The notes under the pieces are model-generated. The model was not told the origin of the DNA, did no database searches, and saw only the letters and a list, made by a program, of their open reading frames with translations. This document shows positions 41,326 to 52,577 of a DNA stretch of 64,000 nucleotides, piece after piece. A program made the position numbers and the translations under genes. The DNA comes from Nocardioides sp. (GTDB lineage: Bacteria; Actinomycetota; Actinomycetes; Propionibacteriales; Nocardioidaceae), in assembly GCA_025924815.1 (NCBI GenBank), contig JAICHQ010000008.1, positions 1-64,000 of the forward strand, in the 5' to 3' direction. Numbering within the stretch: position 1 is the stretch's first letter; each line of letters begins with the position of its first letter.

Positions 41326-43020
41326 TCAGGTGGTCTCGGCGGGCGTGGGCGGCGCGGGCCGGGCGCCGAGCTGGCCGCCCTCGAGCCGCCACAGCTGGCC
41401 GCCCAGCGCCGCCGAGAGCGCGAGGAGGACCAGGCAGAGGGTGCGATGGCCGTGGAGGAGCGACAGGAACGTCAGGAGCAGGGTCAGCGAGATGAAGACG
41501 ATCAGGCCCGGCTTGGTGTTGGCGAGCCGGCTGAAGCCGATCGCGGCGCGCTCGGCCACGCTCATCCGGCGGAAGGTCACCTCACGGTCCGGCATCGGCA
41601 GGTGCAGGTCTTCGGGGACGACCTCGTCGAGCGTGGCCGCGAGCCGCTCGGCGTTCACCCACTGCTGGGCCTCCATCTCGAGGACGGAGCCGTCGCGACC
41701 GACGAGCCGGCGGGTGCCGTCGCGCCAGCTGAACATGCCGACGACCTCCGACAGCGGCATCACCCGGGCCCGCGTCTTGTCCGCGACCTCGGCCACGGAC
41801 GAGTCGGCGCAGAAGGCGGTCATGTCGGCGGGCCAGTTCACGTGGGTGTAGCGCCGCCCGGTCGCGGTCGGCTCGCCGTCGGGGAAGCCGACCCGCTTGA
41901 GCCCGCGCGGCAGCCTGGCCTGGTCCGGAACGCCGACCAGGAGGGTGGCCTCCAGCTCGCGGGCCGCCGCGTCGACCAGCTGGACGTCGGTGCCGCGGAG
42001 CTCGTCGAGCATCTCCTCGTGGGACCGCGGCACCCGGTCGCTCAGCACGGCGTACGCCGACTCCAGGGCAACGTCGGCCAGGGCTGCGGGTGAGTCCAGG
42101 CGCGCGAGACGATGCTGCACCGCCTCGTCGATCCAGGCGTGCGGGACACCCTCGGCGGCCAGCTTGCGCACGATGTCCATGCCCGCGGCCGCCACGACCG
42201 GCAGGATCTCTGGGACCACGTCGGAGCCGCCGCCGACCACGAGGTGCTGGTCGTCGACCTCGGTCATGCTCGACCACGGCCCGTACGCGCCACCGGTGCG
42301 CTGGCGCAGGCCGTCGTGCACGGCCCGCTCCAGGACGCCGGGGAGGAACGTCGCCTCGTGGGTGCGCGACACGACGCCGGAGAGGGTGAGCCCCTCGTCG
42401 TCGTACGCTGCGGGCAGCCTGCGCTGCACCGGGACGGCGGGCGCCGGCGGGAGGTACTCCCCGGCCGGGAGTCCGAGCGCCAGGTCGGCGGGCGGGGGTC
42501 CGTCGAGCACCAGAATCGCGTTGGCGGCGTTGAAGACCCGCCAGGCGCGCTCGGCGAGGAGCTCGGGCGTCGCGCGGAGAGAGCCCACCTCGGCGTAGCT
42601 GGTGACGCCTGGGCCGGTCGCGCCATAGCGCCAGGTCAGTGACCGCATCAGGGGATCGTGACGGCGGTGGGCCTCGGCCTGCAGGAGGCCGCGCTCGCGG
42701 GCGAGCAGGCCGAGGTCGGGGCGGGCGATCCAACGGCACAGACGGCCGAGCTGGGTGCTGAGCTCCTCGGGGTGCCCGAACGCCGCGAAGCGTGTGAGCA
42801 GCATCGACACCTGGCCGTTGATCGGGCGGCTGAGCGACTCGCGCTCGAGTAGCGCGAGGTGCTCGAGCAGGCTGAGCCAGCCCGTCTCGTGCAGGGGCTC
42901 GTCGGCGAGCCCTTGTCGGAAGATCAGGTGGGCGGCCGAGGCCGGACGGCCCATGTCGATGTAGAAGCAGAGGACGCCGGATACTTCGGTCTCGCGGACC
43001 TGTTGCACAGTGATGGTCAT
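41326..43020 (-). CDS. M16 (insulinase-like) protein with C-terminal TM segments and degenerate active site
   Basis: N-terminal GLADEPLHETGWLSLLEHLALLERES resembles the M16 HxxEH region with Ser replacing first His; C-terminal GLIVFISLTLLLTFLSLLHGHRTLCLVLLALSAALG. Confidence 0.6.
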   Translation of the reverse strand: MTITVQQVRETEVSGVLCFYIDMGRPASAAHLIFRQGLADEPLHETGWLSLLEHLALLERESLSRPINGQVSMLLTRFAAFGHPEELSTQLGRLCRWIARPDLGLLARERGLLQAEAHRRHDPLMRSLTWRYGATGPGVTSYAEVGSLRATPELLAERAWRVFNAANAILVLDGPPPADLALGLPAGEYLPPAPAVPVQRRLPAAYDDEGLTLSGVVSRTHEATFLPGVLERAVHDGLRQRTGGAYGPWSSMTEVDDQHLVVGGGSDVVPEILPVVAAAGMDIVRKLAAEGVPHAWIDEAVQHRLARLDSPAALADVALESAYAVLSDRVPRSHEEMLDELRGTDVQLVDAAARELEATLLVGVPDQARLPRGLKRVGFPDGEPTATGRRYTHVNWPADMTAFCADSSVAEVADKTRARVMPLSEVVGMFSWRDGTRRLVGRDGSVLEMEAQQWVNAERLAATLDEVVPEDLHLPMPDREVTFRRMSVAERAAIGFSRLANTKPGLIVFISLTLLLTFLSLLHGHRTLCLVLLALSAALGGQLWRLEGGQLGARPAPPTPAETT

Positions 43021-43215
43021 AGTCAGCCTGGGGGGTGGCTTGCGTGTGAGGGCAACGACGCTAGCCCGATCGGGTCACCCCGGTGGGTGGTTTCGCGAGA
43101 CTGTGACGCCACCGAATGGTCAAATTTCGAAACCCGGTCGACCTCGGTGGCGAACCCCTCGGTCGGCCGGAGAACCGCGTGGCTCGGTCCGCACAGCGCT
43201 CCCTAGGATGAACGC

Positions 43216-43530
43216 ATGCCCGAGTCTTCCGAGCACACCATCACCCGTGAGCAGGTCGCGCACCTCGCCGACCTGTCGCGGATCGACCTGTCCGACGCCG
43301 AGCTCGACGACCTCGCGCCCCAGCTCAGCGTGATCCTCGAGTCGATCGCCTCCATCCAGGGCGTGGCCGGTGACGACGTGCCGCCGACCTCCCACGCCAT
43401 GCCCTTGACCAACGTCTACCGCGACGACGTGGTGCGGCCGGGCCTGACCGCCGAGGAGGCGCTCAGCGGTGCGCCCGAGGTGGAGCAGCAGCGGTTCAAG
43501 GTGCCGCGGATCCTCGGGGACGAGCAGTGA
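43216..43530 (+). CDS. gatC: Asp-tRNA(Asn)/Glu-tRNA(Gln) amidotransferase subunit C
   Basis: [34 protein letters not shown]. Confidence 0.95.
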   Translation: MPESSEHTITREQVAHLADLSRIDLSDAELDDLAPQLSVILESIASIQGVAGDDVPPTSHAMPLTNVYRDDVVRPGLTAEEALSGAPEVEQQRFKVPRILGDEQ

Positions 43531-45056
43531 ACACCCCGGACAGGCGGACGGCCTCCGCGATCGCGGAGGCACTGGCCGCCGGCGAGACCACCAGCGTCGC
43601 CGTCACCCAGGCCCACCTCGACCGGATCGCCGAGGTCGACGGCGCCGTGCGCGCCTTCCTCCACGTCGACGCCGAAGGGGCGCTGCGCGATGCGACGGCC
43701 TCCGACGAACGCCGGGCCGCCGGGCACCCGTGGAGCCCGCTCGACGGCGTTCCGATCGCGATCAAGGACGTGTTGGCGACCCGCGGGCTGCCCACGACCT
43801 GCGGCTCACGGATCCTCGAGGGCTGGGTGCCGCCGTACGACGCCACCGTGGTCGCCCGACTGCGGGGCGCCGGCCTGCCGATCCTGGGCAAGACCAACAT
43901 GGACGAGTTCGCCATGGGCTCCTCCACCGAGCACAGCGCCTACGGGCCCACGCACAACCCGTGGGACCTCGACCGCATCCCTGGCGGATCGGGAGGCGGC
44001 AGCGCGGCCGCGGTGTCGGCGTACGAGGCGCCGCTCGCGCTCGGCACCGACACCGGCGGGTCCATCCGCCAGCCCGGTGCCGTCACCGGCACGGTCGGGG
44101 TGAAGCCGACCTACGGCGGCGTCTCGCGCTACGGACTGGTCTCGCTGGCCAACTCGCTCGACCAGGCGGGTCCGGTGACCCGCACGGTGCTCGACGCCGC
44201 CCTGCTGCACGAGCTGATCGGCGGCCACGACCCGCTCGACTCGACCTCGATCGACGCACCGGTCGGCGACCTGGTCGCCGCTGCTCGACGAGGCGCCGAC
44301 GGTGACCTGCGCGGCGTACGGATCGGCGTGGTCCGCGAGCTCGGCGGCGAGGGCTACCAGGCCGGGGTGCTCGCCCGGTTCGAGGAGTCCGTCGAACTGA
44401 TGACCAAGGCCGGCGCCGAGGCCGTCGAGGTCTCCTGCCCCCACTTCGTGCACGCGCTGGCGACGTACTACCTGATCCTGCCCGCCGAGGCGTCGTCCAA
44501 CCTGGCCCGCTTCGACGCGATGCGCTACGGCCTGCGCGTGACTCCGGACGACGACCCCGACCACCGGCCCAGCGCGGAGGACGTCATGCGCGCCACCCGC
44601 GAGGCCGGCTTCGGCGACGAGGTGAAGCGCCGGATCATCCTGGGCACCTACGCCCTGTCCAGCGGCTACTACGACGCCTACTACGGCACCGCGCAGAAGG
44701 TGCGCACGCTGGTGACCCGGGACTTCGAGGCGGCCTTCGAGCACGCCGACGTGCTGGTCAGCCCGACGGCTCCGACCACGGCGTTCAGGCTGGGGGAGAA
44801 GGTCGACGACCCGCTCGCGATGTACCTCAACGACCTCGCCACGATCCCGGCGAACCTCTCCGGGGTGCCCGGCATCTCGGTGCCGAGCGGTCTGGCCGAC
44901 GAGGACGGGCTGCCGGCCGGCGTACAGATCCTGGCGCCGGCGATGGCCGACGACCGGGTCTACCGGGTGGGCGCAGCCTTGGAGTCGCTGCTGGCCCGGG
45001 GGTGGGGTGGTGCGCTCCTCGATCGCGCACCTGAGCTGACGGGAGCCTCGTCGTGA
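43527..45056 (+). CDS. gatA: Asp-tRNA(Asn)/Glu-tRNA(Gln) amidotransferase subunit A
   Basis: Amidase signature [32 protein letters not shown]. Confidence 0.97.
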   Translation: MNTPDRRTASAIAEALAAGETTSVAVTQAHLDRIAEVDGAVRAFLHVDAEGALRDATASDERRAAGHPWSPLDGVPIAIKDVLATRGLPTTCGSRILEGWVPPYDATVVARLRGAGLPILGKTNMDEFAMGSSTEHSAYGPTHNPWDLDRIPGGSGGGSAAAVSAYEAPLALGTDTGGSIRQPGAVTGTVGVKPTYGGVSRYGLVSLANSLDQAGPVTRTVLDAALLHELIGGHDPLDSTSIDAPVGDLVAAARRGADGDLRGVRIGVVRELGGEGYQAGVLARFEESVELMTKAGAEAVEVSCPHFVHALATYYLILPAEASSNLARFDAMRYGLRVTPDDDPDHRPSAEDVMRATREAGFGDEVKRRIILGTYALSSGYYDAYYGTAQKVRTLVTRDFEAAFEHADVLVSPTAPTTAFRLGEKVDDPLAMYLNDLATIPANLSGVPGISVPSGLADEDGLPAGVQILAPAMADDRVYRVGAALESLLARGWGGALLDRAPELTGASS

Positions 45057-46546
45057 GCGACGCACTCATGTCGTACGACGACGCCATGGCACAGTTCGAC
45101 CCCGCCTTCGGACTCGAGGTGCACGTCGAGCTGAACACCGCCACCAAGATGTTCTGCGGCTGCCCGACCGAGTTCGGCGCCGAGCCCAACACCCAGACCT
45201 GCCCCACCTGCCTGGGCCTGCCGGGGTCGATGCCGGTGGTCAACGCGAAGGCGGTCGAGTCCGCGATCCGGATCGGGCTGGCGCTGAACTGCGAGATCGC
45301 GCCGTGGTGCCGGTTCGCCCGGAAGAACTACTTCTATCCCGACATGCCGAAGAACTTCCAGACCTCCCAGTACGACGAGCCGATCGCGTTCGAGGGCTAC
45401 ATGGACGTCGAGGTCGAGGGCGAGACCCACCGCATCGGCATCGAGCGCGCCCACATGGAGGAGGACACCGGGAAGTCGCTGCACGTCGGCGGCAGCGCGG
45501 GACGCATCCACGGTGCCGACTACTCGCTGGTCGACTACAACCGAGCCGGCATCCCCCTGATCGAGATCGTCACCAAGCCCGTGCTCGGCACGGGTGCCAG
45601 GGCGCCCGAGGTCGCCCGCGCGTACGTCGGGCAGCTGCGCGACCTCCTCCTCGGCCTCGGCGTGAGCGACGTACGGATGGAGCAGGGGTCGCTGCGCTGT
45701 GACGTCAACCTGTCGCTGACGGAGCAGGACTCCGCCTCGCTCGGCACCCGGACCGAGACCAAGAACGTCAACTCGCTGCGGTCGGTGGAGCGGGCGGCCC
45801 GCTACGAGGTGATGCGGCAGGCGGCAGTGCTCGTCGGCGGCGGGTCGATCCGGCAGGAGACCCGCCACTGGCACGAGGACACCGGCGTCACGACCAGTGG
45901 TCGTGAGAAGTCCGACGCCGACGACTACCGCTACTTCCCCGAGCCCGACCTGGTGCCCATGGCACCGAGCCGTGAGTGGGTCGAGGAGCTGCGCTCGTCG
46001 CTGCCGGAGCCGCCGCACGAGAGGCGGGCACGGCTGCAGGCCGAGTGGGGGTTCTCCGACCTCGAGATGCGCGACACCGTCGGTGCCGGGGCGCTCGGGC
46101 TGGTCGAGGAGACCGTCGCCGCCGGCACGGCCCCAGCCGCAGCCCGCAAGTGGTGGCTGGGCGAGCTCGCCCGGCGGGCCAACGAATCCGAGACCGACCT
46201 GGGCTCGCTCGGCGTGACGCCGGCCGACGTCGCCCGGGTGCAGGCGCTCGTCGACGAGGGCACCCTCAACGACAAGCTCGCCCGACAGGTCCTCGACGGC
46301 CTGGTCGCCGGGGAGGGGTCGCCCGACGAGATCGTCGGCGCGCGCGGCCTGGCGATCGTCTCCGACGATGGCGCGCTCGGGGCCGCGGTCGACCACGCGA
46401 TCGCCGAGAACCCCGAGGTCGCTGACAAGATCCGCGACGGCAAGGTCGCGGCCGCGGGCGCCCTGATCGGCGCGGTGATGAAGGAGATGCGCGGCCAGGC
46501 CGACGCGGGCCGGGTGCGCGAGCTGATCCTCGAACGGCTCCGCTGA
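45053..46546 (+). CDS. gatB: Asp-tRNA(Asn)/Glu-tRNA(Gln) amidotransferase subunit B
   Basis: [44 protein letters not shown]-terminal YqeY-like domain. Confidence 0.97.
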   Translation: MSDALMSYDDAMAQFDPAFGLEVHVELNTATKMFCGCPTEFGAEPNTQTCPTCLGLPGSMPVVNAKAVESAIRIGLALNCEIAPWCRFARKNYFYPDMPKNFQTSQYDEPIAFEGYMDVEVEGETHRIGIERAHMEEDTGKSLHVGGSAGRIHGADYSLVDYNRAGIPLIEIVTKPVLGTGARAPEVARAYVGQLRDLLLGLGVSDVRMEQGSLRCDVNLSLTEQDSASLGTRTETKNVNSLRSVERAARYEVMRQAAVLVGGGSIRQETRHWHEDTGVTTSGREKSDADDYRYFPEPDLVPMAPSREWVEELRSSLPEPPHERRARLQAEWGFSDLEMRDTVGAGALGLVEETVAAGTAPAAARKWWLGELARRANESETDLGSLGVTPADVARVQALVDEGTLNDKLARQVLDGLVAGEGSPDEIVGARGLAIVSDDGALGAAVDHAIAENPEVADKIRDGKVAAAGALIGAVMKEMRGQADAGRVRELILERLR

Positions 46547-46620
46547 GCCGTCGTCACCCTGGTTCGGTCGTGGCGCCCGCGGGTCGCCGCGAGCGTCGGC
46601 TGGAAGTCTGACGGGTTGTG

Positions 46621-46650
46621 TTGACACTCGCTTCGCCGACTCACTACATT
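46621..46650 (+). promoter_or_regulatory. Consensus-like promoter for the ABC/NagB island
   Basis: TTGACA-N18-TACATT, 114 nt before the SBP ATG. Confidence 0.6.
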
Positions 46651-46763
46651 GGTTCCGCACTGAAACTTATTGAGGCGTGTGAGTTCCGGTGCGCCAGGGT
46701 GTGTCCGAACGCCCCTCTGGCGTAGGCCCTTCTGTGTGTTTCGTTGCTCAACGAGGAGTACTC

Positions 46764-48437
46764 ATGGCACCGAACCGTCCATCGATTGAGGGCCACGGCA
46801 CATGGCGTGGCGTCACCGACCGCCGCTCCTTCCTGCGCCTCGCAGGTGTCAGCACGGCTGTCCTCGCCGGGTCGTCCCTGCTCGCGGCCTGCGGTGATGG
46901 CAGCAGCTCCCCGGGAGCGGTCACCAAGAGTCGGACGCTGCGCTTCGGGCCGGTCGGCGATGCGAAGAACTACGACCCGGCCACCAACGGACTCGACTAC
47001 AGCGCACCGCCGTTCTCCGCGATCTATGAGGGCCTGACCGCCTACCCGCCCGGTGCCGACTGGAAGCCTCAGCCCCTGCTCGCAGAGCACGTGGAGCCGA
47101 GCAGTGACGGTCTGACCTACGAGTTCAAGCTGCGCGAGGGCGTGATGTTCCATGGCGGCTACGGCGAGATGACGGCCGCCGATGTGAAGTACTCCTTCGA
47201 GCGGGCAGCGGGTCTGATCGACCTCTTCCCGGGCGCCACGAAGGACGACGTCTCATACTACGCCGGCGACTTCCCGAACCTCGGCGGAGTGAAGGTGACG
47301 GGCAAGTACACCGGGGTCATCACGTTCAAGAAGCCGTTCGCCCCGTTCCAGACCATCACCTTGCCGTTCGCCACGAGTGGCTTTGTCATCCCGCAGAAGG
47401 CCGTCGAGAAGTACGGCTCGAAGTGGCCCCTGCACCCCATCGGCACCGGCCCCTACGAAGTGGTCAGCTATACACCCGACTCCGAGATGGTCCTGCGCAA
47501 GTTCAAGGACTACGGCGGAGCGTGGGACGACCTGGGTGCGACCTACGACTTCGACGAGATCCACATGACGATGACCGCCCTCAACTCGGTGCCGAAGGGT
47601 GAGGCGCTGACCGTCCCGCTCCAGAGCGGCGACATCGACTTCACGCCGGCTTTAGGAAATCTCGATGTCGAGAACCTCAAGAACAACAGTGGCTTCACGA
47701 CCTACGTCGCAGACGCACCGCTCAGCTACTCGTTCCTCGCGCTCGACGTGAAGAACGGGAAGCTGGCCGACGTCCGGGTGCGCCAGGCCATCCGCGCTGC
47801 CCTCGACATCGACGACCTGAACAAGGCCGACGGCGTCCCCAGCACCGCCCGGATGGATGCGCTCATTCCCGAGGGGATGGTGGGTCACTGGGACGCCGTG
47901 CCCAGCCACACTCGTGATCTCGACAAGGCGAAGTCGCTGCTCGCCGAGGCGGGGGTGTCGAACCTCGAGATCGAGCTGGCCGCTCCCACGATCGCGACGC
48001 TGCCGGGAGCGCCCAACCAGGTCATGCAGGTGATCCAGTCCCAGCTGGGCGAGGCCGGCATCACGGTCAAGATCATCGAGAACCCGCCGAACAGCTACCT
48101 GGCGAAGCCAGGCGTCGGCGAGCTCATCTGGGGTCAGTTCGGCGGCGCGCCCGACGCGTACTACCAGTTCGAGTGGTGGACGTGTGACCAGGTGGGCGTC
48201 TGGAACTACGCTTCTTGGTGCAACCCGCAGTTCTCGGCCAAGGAGACGCAGCTGGGCACACTCGGAGACGACGACCAGCGACAAGTCCTGGCCGTCTCGA
48301 TGCAGGAGTCGATGGAAACGGACACGCCCTTGATCTTCGCCCACCATGGCGTGAACTTCTGCGCGAGCAAGTCGAACGTGAAAGCGGTGTTCGACGGCAA
48401 CGGCAACCCGAACCTGCAGTTCTTCAAGGCGGTCTGA
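46764..48437 (+). CDS. ABC transporter substrate-binding lipoprotein (SBP family 5, peptide/oligosaccharide)
   Basis: DRRSFLRLAGVSTAVLAGSSLLAACGDG lipobox; EGLTAYPPGADWKPQPLLAEHVEPSSDGLTYEFKLREGVMFHGG. Confidence 0.92.
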   Translation: MAPNRPSIEGHGTWRGVTDRRSFLRLAGVSTAVLAGSSLLAACGDGSSSPGAVTKSRTLRFGPVGDAKNYDPATNGLDYSAPPFSAIYEGLTAYPPGADWKPQPLLAEHVEPSSDGLTYEFKLREGVMFHGGYGEMTAADVKYSFERAAGLIDLFPGATKDDVSYYAGDFPNLGGVKVTGKYTGVITFKKPFAPFQTITLPFATSGFVIPQKAVEKYGSKWPLHPIGTGPYEVVSYTPDSEMVLRKFKDYGGAWDDLGATYDFDEIHMTMTALNSVPKGEALTVPLQSGDIDFTPALGNLDVENLKNNSGFTTYVADAPLSYSFLALDVKNGKLADVRVRQAIRAALDIDDLNKADGVPSTARMDALIPEGMVGHWDAVPSHTRDLDKAKSLLAEAGVSNLEIELAAPTIATLPGAPNQVMQVIQSQLGEAGITVKIIENPPNSYLAKPGVGELIWGQFGGAPDAYYQFEWWTCDQVGVWNYASWCNPQFSAKETQLGTLGDDDQRQVLAVSMQESMETDTPLIFAHHGVNFCASKSNVKAVFDGNGNPNLQFFKAV

Positions 48438-48460
48438 GGAGCGGTCCGCCCGCGGCAGCC

Positions 48461-49423
48461 ATGTTGATCTACGTCGCCAAGCGACTTGTACTCGCGATCG
48501 CTGTGCTGGTCGTCATCGCGTTCTTGTTGATCGCACTGGTCACCGTCGTGCCAGGGGACCCCGCGCGGACCGTGCTCGGCACCCATGCGACCCCCGAGCT
48601 CATGCGCCAGGTGCGCCAGACCATGGGGCTCGACCAGCCCGTGTGGGAGCAGACATGGAACTTCTTGTGGGGTGCCCTCCACGGTGACCTGGGCACCGAC
48701 TTCATCACCCGCGCTCCGGTTCGCGATGAGCTGGGGAGGCCTTTCGTCAACACCTTGGTGCTGAGCCTGACCAGCATGATCCTCGCTGCGGCGATCGGCA
48801 TTCCCGCCGGCGTCGTGTCGGCGGTGAACAGTGGGGGTGTCATCGACCGGATCGTGCGTGCCGTGTCGATGGTGCTGCTCAGTACGCCTGTGTACGTCGT
48901 CGGGCTGGTGCTGCTGCTGGTGCTGTCGGTCCACTTCCACTGGCTGCCGTCCCTGGGCGGAGGATCGTTCTCCGATCCGCTCGACTACGCGCAGCGCCTG
49001 CTGATGCCCGCCTTCGCGTTGGCCGTGTACTGGATCGCCTATCTGGCGCGGCTGGTCAGATCATCGATGCTCGAGGTGCTGGAGCAGGACTTCGTCCGCA
49101 CGTCTCGAGCGTACGGAGTCCCCGAGTCGACGATCAACTTCCGAGTCGCGCTGCGCAACGCCCTTGTCCCCATCGTCGCGCTGCTCGGACTGATGCTCGG
49201 TTACACACTGGCGGGAACCGTCTACGTCGAGCAGATCTTCGGCCGGGTCGGACTGGGGAGCCTGGCCCTGTCGAGCATCGGAAACCGCGACTGGCCCGTC
49301 GTCCGCGGAGTCGTCCTCATCTACGCCGTCGCCTTCGTGCTCGGCAGTCTGCTGGCAGATGTCGCCTACCGGGTCCTCGACCCGCGCCTCAGGGTCGAGC
49401 AGGACGCGGGGGTCTTCGTCTGA
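48461..49423 (+). CDS. ABC transporter permease (DppB-like)
   Basis: MLIYVAKRLVLAIAVLVVIAFLLIALVTVVPGDPA; EAA-type region RTSRAYGVPESTINFRVALRNAL. Confidence 0.93.
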   Translation: MLIYVAKRLVLAIAVLVVIAFLLIALVTVVPGDPARTVLGTHATPELMRQVRQTMGLDQPVWEQTWNFLWGALHGDLGTDFITRAPVRDELGRPFVNTLVLSLTSMILAAAIGIPAGVVSAVNSGGVIDRIVRAVSMVLLSTPVYVVGLVLLLVLSVHFHWLPSLGGGSFSDPLDYAQRLLMPAFALAVYWIAYLARLVRSSMLEVLEQDFVRTSRAYGVPESTINFRVALRNALVPIVALLGLMLGYTLAGTVYVEQIFGRVGLGSLALSSIGNRDWPVVRGVVLIYAVAFVLGSLLADVAYRVLDPRLRVEQDAGVFV

Positions 49424-50388
49424 TGAGCCTTCCGCTGAGCCAGGAGCCGGACGACCTGCCGGCGTCGACCTCGGCCGCAGCTCCGGCCGGACTCGACACT
49501 TCGGGCGTGCTGGAGCTGCAGGCCTACACGCGGCGTGGTCTGCTGCGCATCCTGCGATCAGTGCTGCGTCGCCCCTCTGCCCTGGTGGCGGTCATCATCA
49601 TCGCCGCCCTCATCGTGGTCGCAGTTCTCGCGCCGCTTCTGACCCCCCACGACCCGACCAAGATCGATCTGGACACCGCCCTGGCCGGCCCGTCGTCGGG
49701 CCACTGGCTGGGCACGGACTCCCTGGGCCGGGACAACCTGTCCCGGCTCGTCTACGGAGCGCGGGTCGCTTTGCAGATCGCGATCCCGTCGATCCTCGGC
49801 GCCTTCGTCATCGGTGCGTCGACAGGTCTGATCGTGGGCTACGTCGGGGGCGCCGTCGACAGGGTGTTCCTGGTCCTCTTCGACGCCGTCATCTCGTTCC
49901 CATCGGTGATCCTGGGGCTCGCCCTCCTGACGTTGCTCGGGCCGTCGAAGAAGAGCGTCGTCCTGGTCATCGCCGTGTCGATGATCCCGTACTACGGACG
50001 ACTGGCTCGCGCGCAGACGCTGAGCCAGATGCGCAACGAGTACGTGCGGGCCGAGCGGGCGCTGGGCGCGAGCAGAGCTCGGGTGTTGCGCAGCCACGTC
50101 ATGCCGAACGCGTTGGCGCCCCTCCTCGTCATCGTCGCCATCGACATCCCGACGGCGATCGCCATCGAGGCGGGTCTGGCCTTCCTCGGTCTCGGCGTGC
50201 AGCCGCCGACGCCCGACTGGGGGGTCATGCTCAACGACGGCTTCACAGTGATCGGAACCAGTGTGTGGCCGATCGCGGGTCCTATCGCCGCGCTCGTCCT
50301 CGTGACCACATCGTTCACCGTGCTGGGGGAGACCTTTCGCGACGAGCTCGACCCACGAAGCGCCGGGCGCGTCAGGGGACAGCGATGA
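49423..50388 (+). CDS. ABC transporter permease (DppC-like)
   Basis: HWLGTDSLGRDNLSRLVYGARVAL, YVRAERALGASRARVLRSHVMPNALAPLLV. Confidence 0.93.
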   Translation: MSLPLSQEPDDLPASTSAAAPAGLDTSGVLELQAYTRRGLLRILRSVLRRPSALVAVIIIAALIVVAVLAPLLTPHDPTKIDLDTALAGPSSGHWLGTDSLGRDNLSRLVYGARVALQIAIPSILGAFVIGASTGLIVGYVGGAVDRVFLVLFDAVISFPSVILGLALLTLLGPSKKSVVLVIAVSMIPYYGRLARAQTLSQMRNEYVRAERALGASRARVLRSHVMPNALAPLLVIVAIDIPTAIAIEAGLAFLGLGVQPPTPDWGVMLNDGFTVIGTSVWPIAGPIAALVLVTTSFTVLGETFRDELDPRSAGRVRGQR

Positions 50389-52451
50389 CACTCGCCCAGT
50401 CCGCCGGAGTCCAGGATCTGCTCCGGATCGAGGGCCTGACCGTGTCCTATCGCACGACCGAACACGAGCGGCTCGCCCTGGACTCGGTCGACCTGAGCGT
50501 CGATCGCGGCGAGATCGTCGGCCTGGTCGGCCAGTCGGGGTCAGGCAAGTCGACTCTCGCCTCGGCCGTGCTCGGCCTCCTCCCGTCGAACGCGCGGCAG
50601 GTCTCAGGCTCCGTGGAACTGGGCGGCGTCGAGCTGACGTGGTTGAGTGCCCAGGAGCTGCGCGACGTCCGGGGCCAGGAGATCTCGATCGTCTTCCAGG
50701 ACCCCACCACGAGCCTGAACCCACGGTTGCCGATCGGCCAGCAGATGCTCCAGGTGCTGCGAGCCCACGACTCGGGCGGACGCACGTCGCGACGCCTGCA
50801 TCGTGAGAAGTCGGTGGCTGGACTCGCGGAGGTCGGTCTGCCCGATCCTCTGCGCGCCTTCCACATGTACCCGCACGAGTTCTCCGGGGGTATGCGACAG
50901 CGAGTGATGATCGCGATGGCGCTGCTGCTCGACCCGAGACTGATCATCGCCGACGAGGCGACATCGGCTCTCGATGTCACCCTCGAGGCGCAGATCCTCG
51001 AGCTGTTGTTGCGGCTGCGTGAGAGGCACGACGCGTCCGTGCTCTTCATCTCGCACAACCTCGGCGTCGTCAGCCAGCTGTGTGACCGGACGACGGTGCT
51101 GCACGCTGGCCGGGTTGTGGAGGAGATCAACGGCCGGGTCGTGTGGTCGCGGTGCCAACACCCCTACACCCAGTCGCTGGCAGCCTCGGTCGCGCACCGG
51201 GATGCGCGACTCCGACCGACGCCCACCACTGCCCCCGACGTCGACGATCTCGCCATCGGGTGCCGGTTCGCCCGGCAGTGTCCGCAAGCCCACGACCTGT
51301 GCACCGCCTCGACGCCCGCGCTGTACCCGAGTAAGGGGGGAGCCGTCCGCTGCTTCGCCTACTCGCCCGAGCTCGGTCGGGACTGGCCGGTCAAACCGAC
51401 CGTCACCGACTGGTTCGAGCCCGACGGTGACGGCCGTCCCGCACCGGGCGAGTCCGGTCCGGCCGCGGCCGGTCTGGTGTCCGTCCGGGACCTCCACGTG
51501 CACTTCGGCGAGCGCGATCGGACGGTGAAGGCGGTCGACGGCGTCGACCTGCACATCGAGCGCGGCGAGATCGTCGCGGTCGTCGGTGAGTCGGGATCCG
51601 GCAAGACGACCCTTGCGGAGACGTTGGTCCGCCTCGTGAGGCCCACCGGGGGCTCGATCCAGCTCGACGGACGCGACCTGTCCTCCATGACTCGGTCCGA
51701 GGTACGCGACGTTCGGCGGCGAGTACAGATGGTGTTCCAAAGCGCCCAAGGCAGTCTCTCGCCGCGCATGCAGGTCGGGAGCCTGATCACCGAGCCGTAC
51801 AAGATCTTCGGCGTTCCGAAGGACCAGCGTCTGCAGCCGGACGAGATCCTCGCGCAGGTCGACCTGTCCGCCGAGCTGCTGGACAGCTATCCGAGCCAGC
51901 TCTCTGGCGGGCAGGCTCGCCGCGTGGGCCTCGCGCGGGCACTGGTGTGCCAGCCCGAGCTGCTGGTCGCCGACGAGCCCACGTCCGGGCTGGACGCGGC
52001 GGCGGCGGCGACGACGGCGCGGCTGCTCGGGGATCTGCGAGACCGGCGAGGTCTCGCCATTCTGCTGGTCACCCATGATCTGTCCTTGGTGACGAACCTG
52101 GCCGACCGGGTGTGCGTCATGTACTTCGGCAAGATCGTGGAGACGGGACCGGTCTCGCAGATCGTGCAGACACCTGCGCACCCGTACACGAAGGCACTCC
52201 TGAGCCTGCTGCTGGATCCCGACACGTCGGCGCCGGTCGGCCGGAGGAAGCTGCTCGCCGAAGGTGAGATCCCGAGCCAGTCCGCCCCGCCGAGCGGATG
52301 CCGCTTCCATCCGCGGTGCCCCTGGGCGCAGGAGATCTGCTCGGTGAACGAGCCGCCGTTGGTGGCGATCGGCGACGGCACGCGTAGCGCCGCCTGTCAC
52401 TTCGCCGACGCCGTCATGCGCGAGTCCGCGGCACCGGAGGATCGCAGTTGA
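50385..52451 (+). CDS. Fused dual ABC ATPase (DppD-DppF-like)
   Basis: Two Walker A (GQSGSGKST, GESGSGKTT), two signature motifs (FSGGMRQR, LSGGQARR), oligopeptide-type C-terminal Cys motifs. Confidence 0.93.
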   Translation: MTLAQSAGVQDLLRIEGLTVSYRTTEHERLALDSVDLSVDRGEIVGLVGQSGSGKSTLASAVLGLLPSNARQVSGSVELGGVELTWLSAQELRDVRGQEISIVFQDPTTSLNPRLPIGQQMLQVLRAHDSGGRTSRRLHREKSVAGLAEVGLPDPLRAFHMYPHEFSGGMRQRVMIAMALLLDPRLIIADEATSALDVTLEAQILELLLRLRERHDASVLFISHNLGVVSQLCDRTTVLHAGRVVEEINGRVVWSRCQHPYTQSLAASVAHRDARLRPTPTTAPDVDDLAIGCRFARQCPQAHDLCTASTPALYPSKGGAVRCFAYSPELGRDWPVKPTVTDWFEPDGDGRPAPGESGPAAAGLVSVRDLHVHFGERDRTVKAVDGVDLHIERGEIVAVVGESGSGKTTLAETLVRLVRPTGGSIQLDGRDLSSMTRSEVRDVRRRVQMVFQSAQGSLSPRMQVGSLITEPYKIFGVPKDQRLQPDEILAQVDLSAELLDSYPSQLSGGQARRVGLARALVCQPELLVADEPTSGLDAAAAATTARLLGDLRDRRGLAILLVTHDLSLVTNLADRVCVMYFGKIVETGPVSQIVQTPAHPYTKALLSLLLDPDTSAPVGRRKLLAEGEIPSQSAPPSGCRFHPRCPWAQEICSVNEPPLVAIGDGTRSAACHFADAVMRESAAPEDRS

Positions 52452-52577
52452 GCTATACGCGTCGACCGGTCGTTCCGATCAGTTCCTCTCCGAGCGCGAG
52501 GTCCCTAGTCTGGGGCGGACGTACCACAGCGTCGTGGCGCCCCCCGCGCTCGCGAGCCCGAACGGTTGAGGTTGGCG

